From Mycobacterium colombiense (GTDB lineage: Bacteria > Actinomycetota > Actinomycetes > Mycobacteriales > Mycobacteriaceae), in NCBI RefSeq assembly GCF_001665835.1, contig NZ_LZSX01000018.1, forward strand, positions 1-64,000: a DNA stretch of 64,000 nucleotides. Direction: 5' to 3'. Positions 29,201-38,212 of this stretch are shown piece by piece. Both the position numbers and the translations under genes were made by a program. The number at the start of each line of letters is the position of its first letter. The first letter of the stretch is position 1. Under the pieces are notes generated by a model, which saw only the letters and a list, made by a program, of their open reading frames with translations, did not search any database and was not told where the DNA came from.

Positions 29201-29201
29201 T
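29196..29201 (+). promoter_or_regulatory. -10 element of viuB
   Basis: TATAGT is a near-consensus -10. It gives a leader of about 27 nt containing AGGAGG at 29225-29230, 4 nt before the GTG. The -35 region is unremarkable, and no IdeR-type iron box was seen. Confidence 0.55.
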
Positions 29202-29234
29202 CGACCGGGGGTCGGGGTTTGGACAGGAGGACAC

Positions 29235-30092
29235 GTGGCAGGTCGACCACTGCAACGCTTCGAAGTTGTCGGTACCGAACAACTCACACCGCACATGGTG
29301 CGGATAGTGCTCGGGAGCAAGGATTTTGACGCTTTCGTGCCCAGCAAGTTCACCGACTCCTACGTCAAGCTGGTTTTCGTCGCCGACGACGTGGACGTGG
29401 CCGGCTTACCCGAGCCGCTGACACTCGACAGCTTCGCCGACCTGCCCCCGGAGAAAAAGCCTTCGGTGCGGACCCTCACCGTCCGCCACGTCGATATCGA
29501 GAAACGCCGCATCACGCTGGACATCGTCGTGCACGGCGAGCACGGCATGGCGGGTCAGTGGGCGTCGAACGCCCAGCCCGGCCAGCCGGTCTACCTGATG
29601 GGGCCAGGCGGCGCGTACACGCCCGACCCGGCCGCCGACTGGCACCTTCTGGCCGGCGACGAATCGGCGCTGCCGGCCATCGCCGCGGCGCTCGAAGCGC
29701 TGCCCGCCAGCGCGGTCGGCAAGGCGTTCATCGAGGTCGCGGGCCCAGAGGACGAGATCCCCCTGACCGCACCCGAAGGCGTCGAGGTGCACTGGGTCTA
29801 CCGGGGCGGTCGCGCCGACCTGGTTCCCGAGGATCGCGCCGGCGACCATGCGCCGCTGATCGAGGCCGTCACCAGCGCGCCCTGGCTGCCGGGACAGGTG
29901 CACGTCTTCATCCACGGCGAGGCCCAGGCCGTCATGCACAATCTGCGCCCCTACATTCGCAAGGAGCGGGGCGTGGACGCCAAATGGGCGTCGTCGATCT
30001 CGGGGTATTGGCGCCGCGGACGCACTGAGGAGACCTTCCGGCAGTGGAAGAAGGAACTGGCACAGGCGGAGTCGGCGAACTCGTCAGCCTGA
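29235..30092 (+). CDS. viuB: Siderophore-interacting flavoprotein (ViuB-like)
   Basis: A 285-aa FAD/NAD(P)H-dependent ferric-siderophore reductase of the SIP family. The N-terminal FAD barrel carries VRTLTVRHVD and GMAGQWASN, followed by YLMGPGGAY and LAGDESALPAIAA in the NADPH domain; the C-terminus has YWRRGRTEE. It releases iron from siderophores such as mycobactins in relatives. GTG 29235 has the perfect ribosome-binding site AGGAGG upstream. The next gene lies 24 bp away. Direct iron regulation is not visible in the promoter. Confidence 0.93.
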   Translation: MAGRPLQRFEVVGTEQLTPHMVRIVLGSKDFDAFVPSKFTDSYVKLVFVADDVDVAGLPEPLTLDSFADLPPEKKPSVRTLTVRHVDIEKRRITLDIVVHGEHGMAGQWASNAQPGQPVYLMGPGGAYTPDPAADWHLLAGDESALPAIAAALEALPASAVGKAFIEVAGPEDEIPLTAPEGVEVHWVYRGGRADLVPEDRAGDHAPLIEAVTSAPWLPGQVHVFIHGEAQAVMHNLRPYIRKERGVDAKWASSISGYWRRGRTEETFRQWKKELAQAESANSSA

Positions 30093-30116
30093 CGGCAGCC
30101 TGGCATTGTCTATCGC

Positions 30117-31277
30117 ATGGCATTCGGCGACTACCAGAACGAGATCTACTTCAAGGGCCTCGGCGGGGTGGCGCCCGCGCTGCCGATGGCCTTCACGGAG
30201 CTGGAGGCACGCGCCGAGCGGGCCATGTCGCCGTCAGTGTGGTCCTACGTCACCGGTGGCGCCGGTGACGAACGCACGCAGCGGGCCAACCGGGAGGCGT
30301 TCGATCGCTGGGGCCTGATCCCGCGCATGTTCGTCGGCGCCGCCGACCGCGAACTGTCGGTGGAGATGTTCGGCCTGACCCTGCCGTCGCCGGTGTTCAT
30401 GGCCCCGATCGGCGTCATCGGCATCTGCGCCCAAGACGGCCACGGCGACCTGGCCACCGCCCGGGCGGCCGCGTCCACCGGCGTCCCGATGGTCGTGTCC
30501 ACCCTGACCGCCGACCCGATGGAAGACGTCGCCGCGCAGTTCGGTGACACCCCCGGCTTCTTCCAGCTGTACACGCCGAAGGATCGCGACCTGGCCGCCA
30601 GCCTCGTGCAGCGGGCCGAAGCCGCCGGCTACCAGGGCATCGTGGTCACCCTCGACACCTGGATTCCGGGGTGGCGCCCGCGCGACCTCACCACGGCCAA
30701 CTTCCCCCAGCTGCGGGGGCTCTGTCTGAGCAACTACACCAGCGATCCGGTCTTCCGCGCCAAACTGCAACGCCCGCCGGAAGAGGACCCCCAGGGCACC
30801 GTCCTGCAGTGGGTAACGACCTTCGGAAATCCTCTGACCTGGGACGACCTGCCCTGGCTGCGGTCGCTGACCGACCTGCCGCTGATCATCAAGGGCATCT
30901 GTCACCCCGACGACGCGCGGCGCGCCAGGGACGGCGGCGTCGACGGCATCTACTGCTCCACCCACGGCGGCCGGCAGGCCAACGGCGGCCTGCCCGCCCT
31001 CGCGTGCCTGCCCGGCGTCGTCGAGGCGGCCGACGGGCTGCCGGTCCTGTTCGATTCGGGGATCCGCAGCGGCGCCGATGTCGTCAAGGCGCTCGCGCTG
31101 GGCGCCACGGCCGTGGGCATCGGCCGGCCGTACGCCTACGGCCTGGCGCTCGGCGGCACCGACGGCATCGTGCACGTGCTGCGCTCGATCCTGGCCGAAG
31201 CCGACCTCATCATGGCCGTCGACGGCTACCCGACGCTCAAAGATCTCACCCCGGACACGCTTCGGCGCGTCGACTAG
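30117..31277 (+). CDS. FMN-dependent alpha-hydroxy-acid oxidoreductase, lactate 2-monooxygenase-like
   Basis: A 386-aa TIM-barrel flavoenzyme. It resembles the lactate 2-monooxygenase of M. smegmatis, which converts L-lactate to acetate and CO2: it starts [19 protein letters not shown], has [14 protein letters not shown] [16 protein letters not shown]-like [16 protein letters not shown], and ends [18 protein letters not shown]. The catalytic His is H283 in CSTHGGRQ; most relatives have SNHGGRQ there, so an Asn-to-Thr change is present. FMN-binding GIGRPYAYG follows. It is placed between viuB and xerC, where I recall no gene of this kind in M. tuberculosis. The substrate could be another 2-hydroxy acid. 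Confidence 0.9.
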   Translation: MAFGDYQNEIYFKGLGGVAPALPMAFTELEARAERAMSPSVWSYVTGGAGDERTQRANREAFDRWGLIPRMFVGAADRELSVEMFGLTLPSPVFMAPIGVIGICAQDGHGDLATARAAASTGVPMVVSTLTADPMEDVAAQFGDTPGFFQLYTPKDRDLAASLVQRAEAAGYQGIVVTLDTWIPGWRPRDLTTANFPQLRGLCLSNYTSDPVFRAKLQRPPEEDPQGTVLQWVTTFGNPLTWDDLPWLRSLTDLPLIIKGICHPDDARRARDGGVDGIYCSTHGGRQANGGLPALACLPGVVEAADGLPVLFDSGIRSGADVVKALALGATAVGIGRPYAYGLALGGTDGIVHVLRSILAEADLIMAVDGYPTLKDLTPDTLRRVD

Positions 31278-31310
31278 AGCGCCCGGGGCCGCGCCTGCGA
31301 CCGTGGGAGA

Positions 31311-32207
31311 GTGCAGGCGATCCTCGACGAGTTCGACGAGTACCTGGACTTGCAGTGCGGCCGTTCCGCGCACACCCGGCGCGCCTACCTCGGCGACCTG
31401 CGCTCGCTGCTCGCGTTCATCGGGGACCGCAGCACCGGCCTGGACGGGCTGAGCCTGCCCCTGCTGCGCTCCTGGCTGTCCGCCGCGGCCGGGTCCGGTG
31501 TCGCCCGCACGACGCTGGCCCGGCGCACCTCGGCGGTCAAGGCCTTCACCGCCTGGGCGGTGCGGCGCGGCCTGCTGACCGCTGACCCGGCCGCGCGACT
31601 GCAGGTCCCCAAGGCGCACCGCACGCTGCCCGCGGTGCTGCGTCAGGACCAGGCGTTCGACGCCATGGCCGCCGCCAAATCCGGTGCGCAGCAAGGTGAT
31701 CCGATGGCGCTGCGGGACCGGCTGATCGTGGAGATGTTGTACGCCACCGGGATCCGGGTCAGCGAGCTGTGCGGCCTGGACATCGACGATGTGGACACCC
31801 ATCACCGGCTCGTCAAAGTCCTCGGCAAGGGCAACAAGCAGCGCAGCGCGCCGTTCGGCCGGCCGGCCGGCGAGGCGCTCGACGCGTGGCTGGCCGACGG
31901 GCGCCCGGCGCTGGCGAACGCGGAGTCGGGCCCGGCGCTGTTGCTGGGCGCGCGGGGCCGCCGGCTCGACGTCCGGCAGGCGCGCACGGTGGTGCATCAG
32001 ACCGTCGCCGCGGTGGACGGCGCGCCGGACATGGGGCCGCACGGCCTGCGGCACAGCGCGGCCACTCACTTGCTCGAAGGCGGCGCTGACCTGCGCGTTG
32101 TCCAGGAGCTGCTCGGGCATTCGAGCTTGGCGACCACCCAGCTCTACACCCACGTCGCGGTGTCCCGGCTGCGCGCGGTGCACGACCAGGCCCACCCGCG
32201 GGCTTGA
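31311..32207 (+). CDS. xerC: Tyrosine recombinase XerC
   Basis: XerC with XerD resolves chromosome dimers at dif. It has 298 aa from GTG 31311, with GGGAGA upstream. The N-terminal SAM-like core-binding domain (1-95) precedes the catalytic domain. The active-site residues R149 (TGIRVSEL), H244 and R247 (HGLRH), H270 (GHSS) and nucleophile Y279 (LYTHV) are all present. By synteny it is the housekeeping xerC, not a phage integrase. Confidence 0.95.
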   Translation: MQAILDEFDEYLDLQCGRSAHTRRAYLGDLRSLLAFIGDRSTGLDGLSLPLLRSWLSAAAGSGVARTTLARRTSAVKAFTAWAVRRGLLTADPAARLQVPKAHRTLPAVLRQDQAFDAMAAAKSGAQQGDPMALRDRLIVEMLYATGIRVSELCGLDIDDVDTHHRLVKVLGKGNKQRSAPFGRPAGEALDAWLADGRPALANAESGPALLLGARGRRLDVRQARTVVHQTVAAVDGAPDMGPHGLRHSAATHLLEGGADLRVVQELLGHSSLATTQLYTHVAVSRLRAVHDQAHPRA

Positions 32208-32214
32208 AACGCGC

Positions 32215-32706
32215 TCAGCGGTTCAGCGGCTTGAGCCGCACCGGCGTGGACTCCAGCAGGCCCAGCGGATCGACGTAGCGGGCGCCCGACGCCGGGCCCC
32301 ACATCGCGCCCCAGTGCAGGCACGTCGCGGCCGGGCACCCGGCATGCCCGGGCATCAGCGCGCCGATCACGGTTGCGGTCGTCACGTGCTGGCCGACCCG
32401 CACGGCCGCCCGGACCGGCTCATAACTGGTGTGCAACCCGCCCGGGTGGGCCAGCGAGACCACCGGCCGCCCGGCCAGCAGCCCGGCGAACACCACGGTG
32501 CCGGCACCCGCCGCGTACACCGGCTGAGCGGCTGCCCCGGCCAGGTCCACGCCCCGATGTCCGGGATTCCAGTTGGGCGACGGGGCGTCGAATCCCCGGG
32601 CGACGGCCGGCGGCGGGCGCAGCGGCCACTGCAGGCGATCCTCGGCGGCACCCGCCGGCACCGCGCTGACCAGGCCCGCACACAACAGCAGCGCTGTCCA
32701 TCGCAT
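32215..32706 (-). CDS. Exported M23-family metallopeptidase-like protein (Rv2891-like)
   Basis: A 163-aa protein with a signal peptide (cut probably after PAGAA, about residue 21) and a LytM/M23 domain. Zn-ligand candidates are H50 and D54 in GHRGVDLAG and the HxG-type LHWGAM near the end. It may cut peptidoglycan cross-bridges, although a degenerate, regulatory role is possible. It is convergent with xerC, 7 bp apart. ATG 32706 begins the signal peptide directly. Confidence 0.88.
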   Translation of the reverse strand: MRWTALLLCAGLVSAVPAGAAEDRLQWPLRPPPAVARGFDAPSPNWNPGHRGVDLAGAAAQPVYAAGAGTVVFAGLLAGRPVVSLAHPGGLHTSYEPVRAAVRVGQHVTTATVIGALMPGHAGCPAATCLHWGAMWGPASGARYVDPLGLLESTPVRLKPLNR

Positions 32707-32813
32707 CCAGGCAGTTCAGCGTGCCGCCGGTCGCCCGGCCATCCGGCCGCGCCGGTTTTGTGGACGAGCGCCCCGGTTGGGGAAGCGTGGCAAAACCACC
32801 TGCTGAGTCGGTG

Positions 32814-32819
32814 TAAACT
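32814..32819 (+). promoter_or_regulatory. Probable -10 of rpsB-tsf
   Basis: TAAACT fits TAnnnT and is the best candidate in the 303-bp gap 32707-33009. The -35 is unclear. The transcript would begin near 32826, giving a leader of about 180 nt that holds the ORF 32896-33000. Confidence 0.45.
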
Positions 32820-32895
32820 GCTGGTCGCAGCTCGTTCGCGGGCTGACTTCGCGCGTCTGCATCGCGTCTCTGGTTCCACTAGGAGTTCGCATCGC

Positions 32896-33000
32896 ATGCC
32901 GGGCGGTCCCGACCGGGGTTTCTCCGGGCCGGGTCCGGCATCGCAGCAGCCGCCAGGGCCCGGCCTCAACCCGATGCCAGGCGACAACCGACACAAGTAA
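32896..33000 (+). CDS. Putative 34-aa Pro/Gly-rich leader ORF of rpsB
   Basis: ATG 32896 follows AGGAG at 32881-32885 and encodes 34 residues, mostly Gly, Pro and polar (MPGGPDRGFSGPGP at the start, GDNRHK at the end). The stop TAA at 32998-33000 lies 9 bp before the rpsB ATG, inside its ribosome-binding site (AAGG). It may couple to or regulate rpsB. The open frame also runs far upstream, so openness alone is weak evidence. Confidence 0.4.
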   Translation: MPGGPDRGFSGPGPASQQPPGPGLNPMPGDNRHK

Positions 33001-33009
33001 GGCACAACC

Positions 33010-33840
33010 ATGGCCGTCGTAACCATGAAGCAGCTGCTCGACAGCGGCACCCACTTCGGGCACCAGACCCGTCGCTGGAATCCCAAGATGAAGCGGTTCA
33101 TCTTCACCGACCGCAACGGCATCTACATCATCGACCTGCAGCAGACCCTGACCTTCATCGATCAGGCGTACGAGTTCGTCAAGGAGACCGTCGCCCACGG
33201 CGGCAGCGTGCTGTTCGTCGGCACCAAGAAGCAGGCGCAGGAGTCCGTGGCCGCCGAGGCCACCCGCGTCGGCATGCCCTACGTGAACCAGCGCTGGCTG
33301 GGCGGCATGCTCACCAACTTCTCCACCGTGCACAAGCGGCTGCAGCGCCTCAAGGAGCTCGAGGCGATGGAGCAGACCGGAGGCTTCGAGGGCCGCACCA
33401 AGAAGGAAATCTTGATGCTGACCCGGGAGAAGAACAAGCTCGAGCGCAGCCTCGGCGGTATCCGTGACATGGCCAAGGTGCCGTCGGCCATCTGGGTCGT
33501 CGACACGAACAAGGAGCACCTCGCGGTCGCGGAGGCTCGCAAGCTGAACATCCCGATCATCGCGATCCTGGACACGAACTGCGACCCCGACGAGGTCGAC
33601 TACCCGATCCCGGGCAACGACGACGCGATCCGCTCGGCCGCGCTGCTCACCAAGGTGATCGCCTCGGCGGTCGCCGAGGGCCTGCAGGCCCGCGCCGGAG
33701 TCGGCCGCGGCGACAAGCCCGAGGCCGAGGCCGCCGAGCCGCTCGCCGAATGGGAGCAGGAGCTGCTGGCCTCCGCTACCGCCACCGCCCCCACCGAAGC
33801 CGCTGCGGGCGCCCCCGAACCAACCACTGAATCCTCATAG
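33010..33840 (+). CDS. rpsB: 30S ribosomal protein S2
   Basis: S2 joins the 30S subunit late and bridges head and body. It has 276 aa, starting [20 protein letters not shown] with the signature [13 protein letters not shown]; the middle holds [19 protein letters not shown]. The C-terminal tail is Ala/Glu/Pro-rich, as in actinobacteria. ATG 33010 follows AAGG by 7 nt. tsf starts 12 bp after its stop. Confidence 0.98.
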   Translation: MAVVTMKQLLDSGTHFGHQTRRWNPKMKRFIFTDRNGIYIIDLQQTLTFIDQAYEFVKETVAHGGSVLFVGTKKQAQESVAAEATRVGMPYVNQRWLGGMLTNFSTVHKRLQRLKELEAMEQTGGFEGRTKKEILMLTREKNKLERSLGGIRDMAKVPSAIWVVDTNKEHLAVAEARKLNIPIIAILDTNCDPDEVDYPIPGNDDAIRSAALLTKVIASAVAEGLQARAGVGRGDKPEAEAAEPLAEWEQELLASATATAPTEAAAGAPEPTTESS

Positions 33841-33852
33841 GAAGGCTGACCA

Positions 33853-34692
33853 TTGGCGAACTTCACCGCTGCCGACGTCAAGCGGCTTCGGGAACTCACC
33901 GGTGCCGGCATGCTCGACTGCAAGAACGCGCTGGCCGAGAACGACGGCGACTTCGACAAGGCCGTCGAGGCCCTGCGCATCAAGGGCGCCAAGGACGTCG
34001 GCAAGCGCGCCGAGCGCGCGACGGCCGAAGGTCTGGTGGCGGCCCAGGGCGGCGCGCTGATCGAGCTCAACAGCGAGACCGACTTCGTCGCCAAGAACGC
34101 GGAGTTCCAGGCGCTGGCCGACCAGATCGTGGCCGCGGCCGTCTCGTCGAAGGCCAGGGACGTCGACGGGCTCAAGGCTTCTCCAATTGACCAAACATCG
34201 GGTACTAAGACCGTCGAGCAGGCGATCGCGGAGCTTTCGGCCAAGATCGGCGAGAAGTTGGAGTTGCGCCGCGTCGCTAACTTCGACGGCACCGTCGAGA
34301 CCTACCTGCACCGGCGGGCGGCCGACCTGCCCCCCGCGGTCGGTGTGCTGGTCGAGTACTCGGGCGGCGGAACCGCCGCAGATAAAGACGCCGCACACGC
34401 CGTCGCGCTGCAGATCGCCGCGCTCAAGGCCCGCTACCTGTCCCGCGACGACGTGCCCGAGGACGTGGTGGCCAGCGAGCGCCGCATCGCCGAGGAGACC
34501 GCCAAGGCGGAGGGCAAGCCGGAGCAGGCCCTGCCCAAGATCGTCGAGGGCCGGCTGAACGGCTTCTTCAAGGACGCGGTGCTGCTCGAACAGCCGTCGG
34601 TGTCCGACAGCAAGAAGACGGTCAAGGCGCTGCTCGACGACGCCGGCGTCACGGTGACGCGGTTCGTCCGCTTCGAGGTGGGTCAGGCCTGA
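33853..34692 (+). CDS. tsf: Translation elongation factor Ts
   Basis: EF-Ts recharges EF-Tu with GTP. It has 279 aa. The N-terminal UBA-like domain begins [26 protein letters not shown], followed by [13 protein letters not shown], the EF-Tu-contacting region. The start is TTG 33853 with AGGAAGG 7 nt upstream; it gives the family's usual N-terminus. Operon with rpsB. Confidence 0.98.
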   Translation: MANFTAADVKRLRELTGAGMLDCKNALAENDGDFDKAVEALRIKGAKDVGKRAERATAEGLVAAQGGALIELNSETDFVAKNAEFQALADQIVAAAVSSKARDVDGLKASPIDQTSGTKTVEQAIAELSAKIGEKLELRRVANFDGTVETYLHRRAADLPPAVGVLVEYSGGGTAADKDAAHAVALQIAALKARYLSRDDVPEDVVASERRIAEETAKAEGKPEQALPKIVEGRLNGFFKDAVLLEQPSVSDSKKTVKALLDDAGVTVTRFVRFEVGQA

Positions 34693-34772
34693 TTCAGGCC
34701 TGACCGCCCGGCACGAGGCGGTCCGGGCCGCGTACGAGGCGGGAAACCTCCCGGTGGCACGGGTCTGCGGGT

Positions 34773-34778
34773 TAGCGT
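34773..34778 (+). promoter_or_regulatory. Probable -10 of amiC (leaderless)
   Basis: TAGCGT fits TAnnnT, seven bases before the amiC ATG at 34786, with no ribosome-binding site between. Confidence 0.42.
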
Positions 34779-34785
34779 CATTGCC

Positions 34786-36192
34786 ATGCGACACGTGCAC
34801 GCGTTCGGCGACGATGCCCTTGGCGACCTGGACGCGGTCGGCCTGGCCGACGCCCTGAAGTCCGGCCAGGTCGGCAGGGCCGAGGTGGTCGAGGCCGCGA
34901 TCGCCCGCACCGAGGCCGTCGACCCACTGCTGAACGGGTTGGCGTACGCGGCTTTCGAGCAAGCGCGGGCGGCCGCGGCGGAATCGCCGAGCGGTTACTT
35001 CGGTGGCGTCCCGACGTTCATCAAGGACAACGTCGACGTCGCCGGGCAGCCCACGATGCACGGCACCGACGCGTGGACGAGCTGGAATGCCCTCGCGGAC
35101 AGCGTCTTCACCGAGCTGTTTTTGGCCACCGGGCTGACCTCGGTGGGCAAGACGCAGCTGTCTGAGTTCGGATTCAGCGCGTCGGCCGAACACCCGCGGC
35201 TGGGCCCGGTCCGCAATCCGTGGGACACCGACTACACCGCCGGTGCGTCGTCGTCGGGGTCGGGTGCGTTCGTCGCCGCCGGTGTGGTGCCCATGGCGCA
35301 CGCCAACGACGGCGGAGGTTCGATCCGGATTCCGGCCGCCTGCAACGGGTTGGTCGGACTGAAACCCTCGCGTGGGCGGCTGCCGCTGGACCCGACGCTG
35401 CGCCGGATGCCGGTCGGCGTCGTCGCCAACGGGGTGGTGACCCGTTCGGTCCGCGACACCGCGGCCTTCTACCGAGAGGCCGAGCGAATCTGGCGTAACC
35501 CCAAGCTGGCGCCGATCGGGGACGTCACCGCGTCCGGCCGGCAGCGGTTGCGGATCGCGGTGTTCACCCGTTCGGTACGGCGTGAGTGCAGTCCACAGGT
35601 GCGGGAGCTGACGCTGAAGTCCGCGGGCCTGCTCGAGGAGCTGGGCCACCGTGTCGAACGTCTCGACGAGCCCCCGGTCGCGGCCAGTTTCGTCGACGAC
35701 TTCGTCATGTACTGGGGATTTTTGGCACTAGCCCAGGTGCGCGGCGGGCGGCACATGTTCGGCGAGACGTTCGATCGCAGCAAGCTGGACAGCCTGACGC
35801 TTGGTCTTCTTCGGCACACCAGCCGCAACCCGCACCGCCTTCCGATGGCGATCGTGCGGCTGCGCCGAGCGCGCAGACGCACCGCGCAGTTCTCCCGCAC
35901 CTACGATGCGGTGCTCACACCGACAGTCGCCGACGAGACACCCCCCATCGGATTCCTGGCGCCCACCGATTACCAGCAGGTGATCAGCCGGCTGATCGAC
36001 TGGGTCTCGTTCACCCCGCTGCACAACGTGACCGGAGAGCCCGCGATCTCGCTGCCGCTGGCCCAGTCCGCCGATGGCATGCCGGTGGGCATGATGCTGT
36101 CGGCCGATGTGGGGCAGGAGGCGTTGCTGCTCGAATTGGCCTATGAGCTCGAAGAAGCCCGGCCGTGGGCGCGCATCCACGCCGCCGGGTGA
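34786..36192 (+). CDS. amiC: Amidase signature family protein AmiC
   Basis: A 468-aa amidase. The Ser-cisSer-Lys triad is visible: Lys in PTFIKDNVD (about residue 84), and the glycine/serine motif GASSSGSGAFVAAG with GGSIRIPAACNGLVG. Substrates in the family range from simple amides to carbamates; none can be assigned. It matches Rv2888c by position. Reports link this gene with amide-type drug activation or inactivation in M. tuberculosis, but that is not shown here. The MarR gene converges 85 bp downstream, with a dispersed repeat between. Confidence 0.92.
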   Translation: MRHVHAFGDDALGDLDAVGLADALKSGQVGRAEVVEAAIARTEAVDPLLNGLAYAAFEQARAAAAESPSGYFGGVPTFIKDNVDVAGQPTMHGTDAWTSWNALADSVFTELFLATGLTSVGKTQLSEFGFSASAEHPRLGPVRNPWDTDYTAGASSSGSGAFVAAGVVPMAHANDGGGSIRIPAACNGLVGLKPSRGRLPLDPTLRRMPVGVVANGVVTRSVRDTAAFYREAERIWRNPKLAPIGDVTASGRQRLRIAVFTRSVRRECSPQVRELTLKSAGLLEELGHRVERLDEPPVAASFVDDFVMYWGFLALAQVRGGRHMFGETFDRSKLDSLTLGLLRHTSRNPHRLPMAIVRLRRARRRTAQFSRTYDAVLTPTVADETPPIGFLAPTDYQQVISRLIDWVSFTPLHNVTGEPAISLPLAQSADGMPVGMMLSADVGQEALLLELAYELEEARPWARIHAAG

Positions 36193-36226
36193 TCAGACTG
36201 ATGGCGGCCACCTCGCCGGCTGGGCT

Positions 36227-36273
36227 GGTGGCGGCGACCCGCTTCGCCCGGCTTCGCCGCGCTTGCGATTGCC
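36227..36273 (+). repeat. Dispersed GC-rich 47-bp repeat, copy 2
   Basis: Matches copy 1 (16544-16590) with a few changes (for example CGCTTCGCCCGGCTTCGCC for CGCCGCGCCCGGCTGCGCC). It lies between the convergent amiC and MarR stops, ending 5 bp before the MarR stop codon. Confidence 0.8.
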
Positions 36274-36277
36274 GCGG

Positions 36278-36697
36278 CTAGTCGGAACCGAGTTTCTCGA
36301 GCATTCTTTTGAATTCGCGTTGCTGAGGTTCGGTGAGCTTGGCCAGGATGCGGGCGTCGGCGCCGCGGACCGCTCCTTCGGCGCGCTTGAGCAGGGCGCG
36401 GCCCTGTCCGGTCAGGTTGGCCGGGAGCGCGCGCCCCGAGGACACCGACGACGGGCGTGCCACCGCCCCGACCTCTTCGAGCTTGCGCAGCACCGTGTTC
36501 ATCGCCTGCGGGGTGACGTTGGTGTGGCGGGACAATTCGGCGCTCGACATGCCCGGGAACATCGAAAGTATGCGCAGGCAAACGAATTCGGGCAGGGTCA
36601 GGCCCAGCGGACCCAGCGCGGTGGCAACTTCCGGTCGCAACACCGCCCCCACCCGATAGAGCAAATAACCCAGCGGAGCATCGTCGGCCTGAATCAT
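36278..36697 (-). CDS. MarR-family transcriptional regulator (Rv2887-like)
   Basis: A 139-aa winged-helix regulator. The recognition helix region is SAELSRHTNVTPQAMNTVL and the wing lies near ARPSSVSSGRALP. It matches Rv2887, a repressor in M. tuberculosis linked with drug-tolerance mutations and control of a methyltransferase. ATG 36697 is chosen; the open frame upstream is not MarR-like. A perfect palindrome TGTCAA-N5-TTGACA overlaps the start codon, implying autorepression. Confidence 0.92.
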   Translation of the reverse strand: MIQADDAPLGYLLYRVGAVLRPEVATALGPLGLTLPEFVCLRILSMFPGMSSAELSRHTNVTPQAMNTVLRKLEEVGAVARPSSVSSGRALPANLTGQGRALLKRAEGAVRGADARILAKLTEPQQREFKRMLEKLGSD

Positions 36698-36714
36698 GTC
36701 AACGATATTGACAT
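36696..36714. promoter_or_regulatory. Probable MarR operator at the MarR start codon
   Basis: ATGTCAA (36696-36702), five bases, TTGACAT (36708-36714): a perfect 7-bp inverted repeat. It covers the MarR initiation codon and the edge of the divergent region to the ChaB gene. Its size and symmetry fit a MarR dimer. Confidence 0.6.
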
Positions 36715-36818
36715 ATTTCCGCCGGGCATTGCGCACATTGTTCAGACCGTGATTGTCCGCGCCGCAACGGGGTAACCGACCGGTTACCCACAGCGCTTGC
36801 GGCACACGAGGAGGTTCG

Positions 36819-37232
36819 ATGCCGAAGACGACGAAAGGCGGCGCGGCCAAGAAGGGCGAATTGCCCAGCACTCTGCAACGTTCCAGCGCCAAGGCCCAAC
36901 GCACGTTCGCGAAAACCCATGATGCGGCCGCCGACGAGTACGGCAGCGAGGAGCGCGCCCACCGGGTGGCGTACGCCGCCGTCAAGCACAGTTTCGAAAA
37001 GGTCGGCGACCACTGGGAGGCCAAGGACGAGAAGGGCCCATCCGACGAGCGGGCCGAAATCGGCGGCCTGCGGCCCAGCGGAGAGTCGGCCGAGTGCGTC
37101 GACGCCAACGCCAGCAAAAAGCACCTGCTCGAGCTGGCCCGCCGCCTCGACATCGCCGGCCGGTCCACCATGAGCAAGCCGGAGTTGGTCGACGCGATCA
37201 AGAAGCACAACCGCCGGGTCCGGGGCACCTGA
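36819..37232 (+). CDS. ChaB-domain / Rho-N-domain protein
   Basis: A 137-aa basic protein with a ChaB-like N-terminal domain (LPSTLQRSSAKAQRTFAKTH through SFEKVGDHWEAK) and a C-terminal Rho N-terminal/SAP-like motif (LLELARRLDIAGRSTMSKPELV). ChaB is a putative regulator of the ChaA antiporter in E. coli; in actinobacteria the combination has no established function I can name, though the SAP-like motif suggests nucleic-acid binding. ATG 36819 follows GAGGAGG (36808-36814). Divergent from the MarR gene. Confidence 0.85.
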   Translation: MPKTTKGGAAKKGELPSTLQRSSAKAQRTFAKTHDAAADEYGSEERAHRVAYAAVKHSFEKVGDHWEAKDEKGPSDERAEIGGLRPSGESAECVDANASKKHLLELARRLDIAGRSTMSKPELVDAIKKHNRRVRGT

Positions 37233-37292
37233 CGGCCGCTGAAGGGGCTTGTGAGCAGCGCGACAGAACCCGCTGCGGGATAACGGCTTTCG

Positions 37293-38132
37293 CTAGAGGA
37301 TCGGTCGTCCACCGGTCACTGCCACCCGCGCCCCGGAGATGTAACTCGCGTCATCGGAGGCCAACAGCACGTAGATCGGCGCGAGTTCGGCGGGCTGCCC
37401 GGCGCGTCCCAGCGGCACGTTGTCGCCGAAGGATTCCACGCTGTCCGGCGGCATGGTCGACGGGATCAACGGCGTCCATATCGGCCCGGGTGCCACGCTG
37501 TTGACGCGAATTCCCTTGTCGCCCAACAGCTGAGCCAGGCTGGCCGAGAAATTGGCGATGGCCGCCTTCGTCGCCGCATAAGGCGCCAGGGTGGGATTGG
37601 GTGTATCGGAATTGACCGACGAGCTGCCGATGATCGACGAGCCGGGTCTCATGTGCGGCACGGCCGCCTTCGCCAGGTAGAAATACGCGCCGATGTTCAG
37701 CCGGAACGTGTACTCCCACTCCTCGTCGCTGATCTCGTCGAGGCTTTTGTGCATCATCTGGTAGGCGGAGTTGTTGACCAGGATGTCCACTCCGCCCAAT
37801 TCCTGCACCGCCCGGTCGACGACCGCGCGGCAGTGCGCAGGGTCGGAGAGATCGCCCGGCATGAGTACGCATTTGCGGCCGGCATTAGTGATGTAGCGGG
37901 CGACCTCGCGCGCGTCGTCGTCCTCGTTGAGGTAGGCGATCAGGACGTCGGCGCCCTCGCGTGCGAACGCGATCGCGACCGCGCGCCCGATGCCGCTGTC
38001 CCCGCCGGTGATGATCGCCTTTTTGCCGAGCAGTTTTCCCGAGCCCTGGTAACTGTTTTCACCACAGTCCGGAATCGGGTCCATCTGCGCCTGCACGCCG
38101 GGGACGGATTGTTGTTGCGCCACAAAGCCCAT
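37293..38132 (-). CDS. Short-chain dehydrogenase/reductase (YghA/Gsp39-like)
   Basis: A 279-aa SDR. The long N-terminal extension (QAQMDPIPDCGENSYQGSG) and the cofactor loop ITGGDSGIGRAV are typical of the stress-associated YghA/glucose-dehydrogenase-like group. Catalytic residues: Ser in IGSSSVNSD and Y-x-x-x-K as YAATK. The C-terminal VTGGRPIL replaces the usual VDGG. Substrate unknown. Together with the CsbD-like and ChaB genes nearby it suggests a stress theme. Confidence 0.9.
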   Translation of the reverse strand: MGFVAQQQSVPGVQAQMDPIPDCGENSYQGSGKLLGKKAIITGGDSGIGRAVAIAFAREGADVLIAYLNEDDDAREVARYITNAGRKCVLMPGDLSDPAHCRAVVDRAVQELGGVDILVNNSAYQMMHKSLDEISDEEWEYTFRLNIGAYFYLAKAAVPHMRPGSSIIGSSSVNSDTPNPTLAPYAATKAAIANFSASLAQLLGDKGIRVNSVAPGPIWTPLIPSTMPPDSVESFGDNVPLGRAGQPAELAPIYVLLASDDASYISGARVAVTGGRPIL

Positions 38133-38187
38133 GCGATTTCCTTCAGAGATTGTTCGGGTGATTCATAATCCAGACGAGCCGGGCAAA

Positions 38188-38207
38188 TGGCCGGCTTTTA
38201 CCGGCCA
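38188..38207 (-). terminator. Small hairpin after the 58-aa gene
   Basis: TGGCCGG and CCGGCCA form 7-bp arms around a 6-nt loop. On the minus strand it follows the stop of the small gene by 5 nt and is followed by TTTG. A weak intrinsic terminator is plausible. Confidence 0.45.
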
Positions 38208-38212
38208 CCGCT

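Noticed and set aside
29195..29234. Iron box (IdeR site) in the viuB promoter
   Set aside because: No TTAGGTTAG-type palindrome around the -10; iron control is therefore not claimed.
31311..32207. Phage integrase or mobile-element recombinase
   Set aside because: The gene has housekeeping XerC length and position in a conserved gene order, with no attachment site or phage genes around it.
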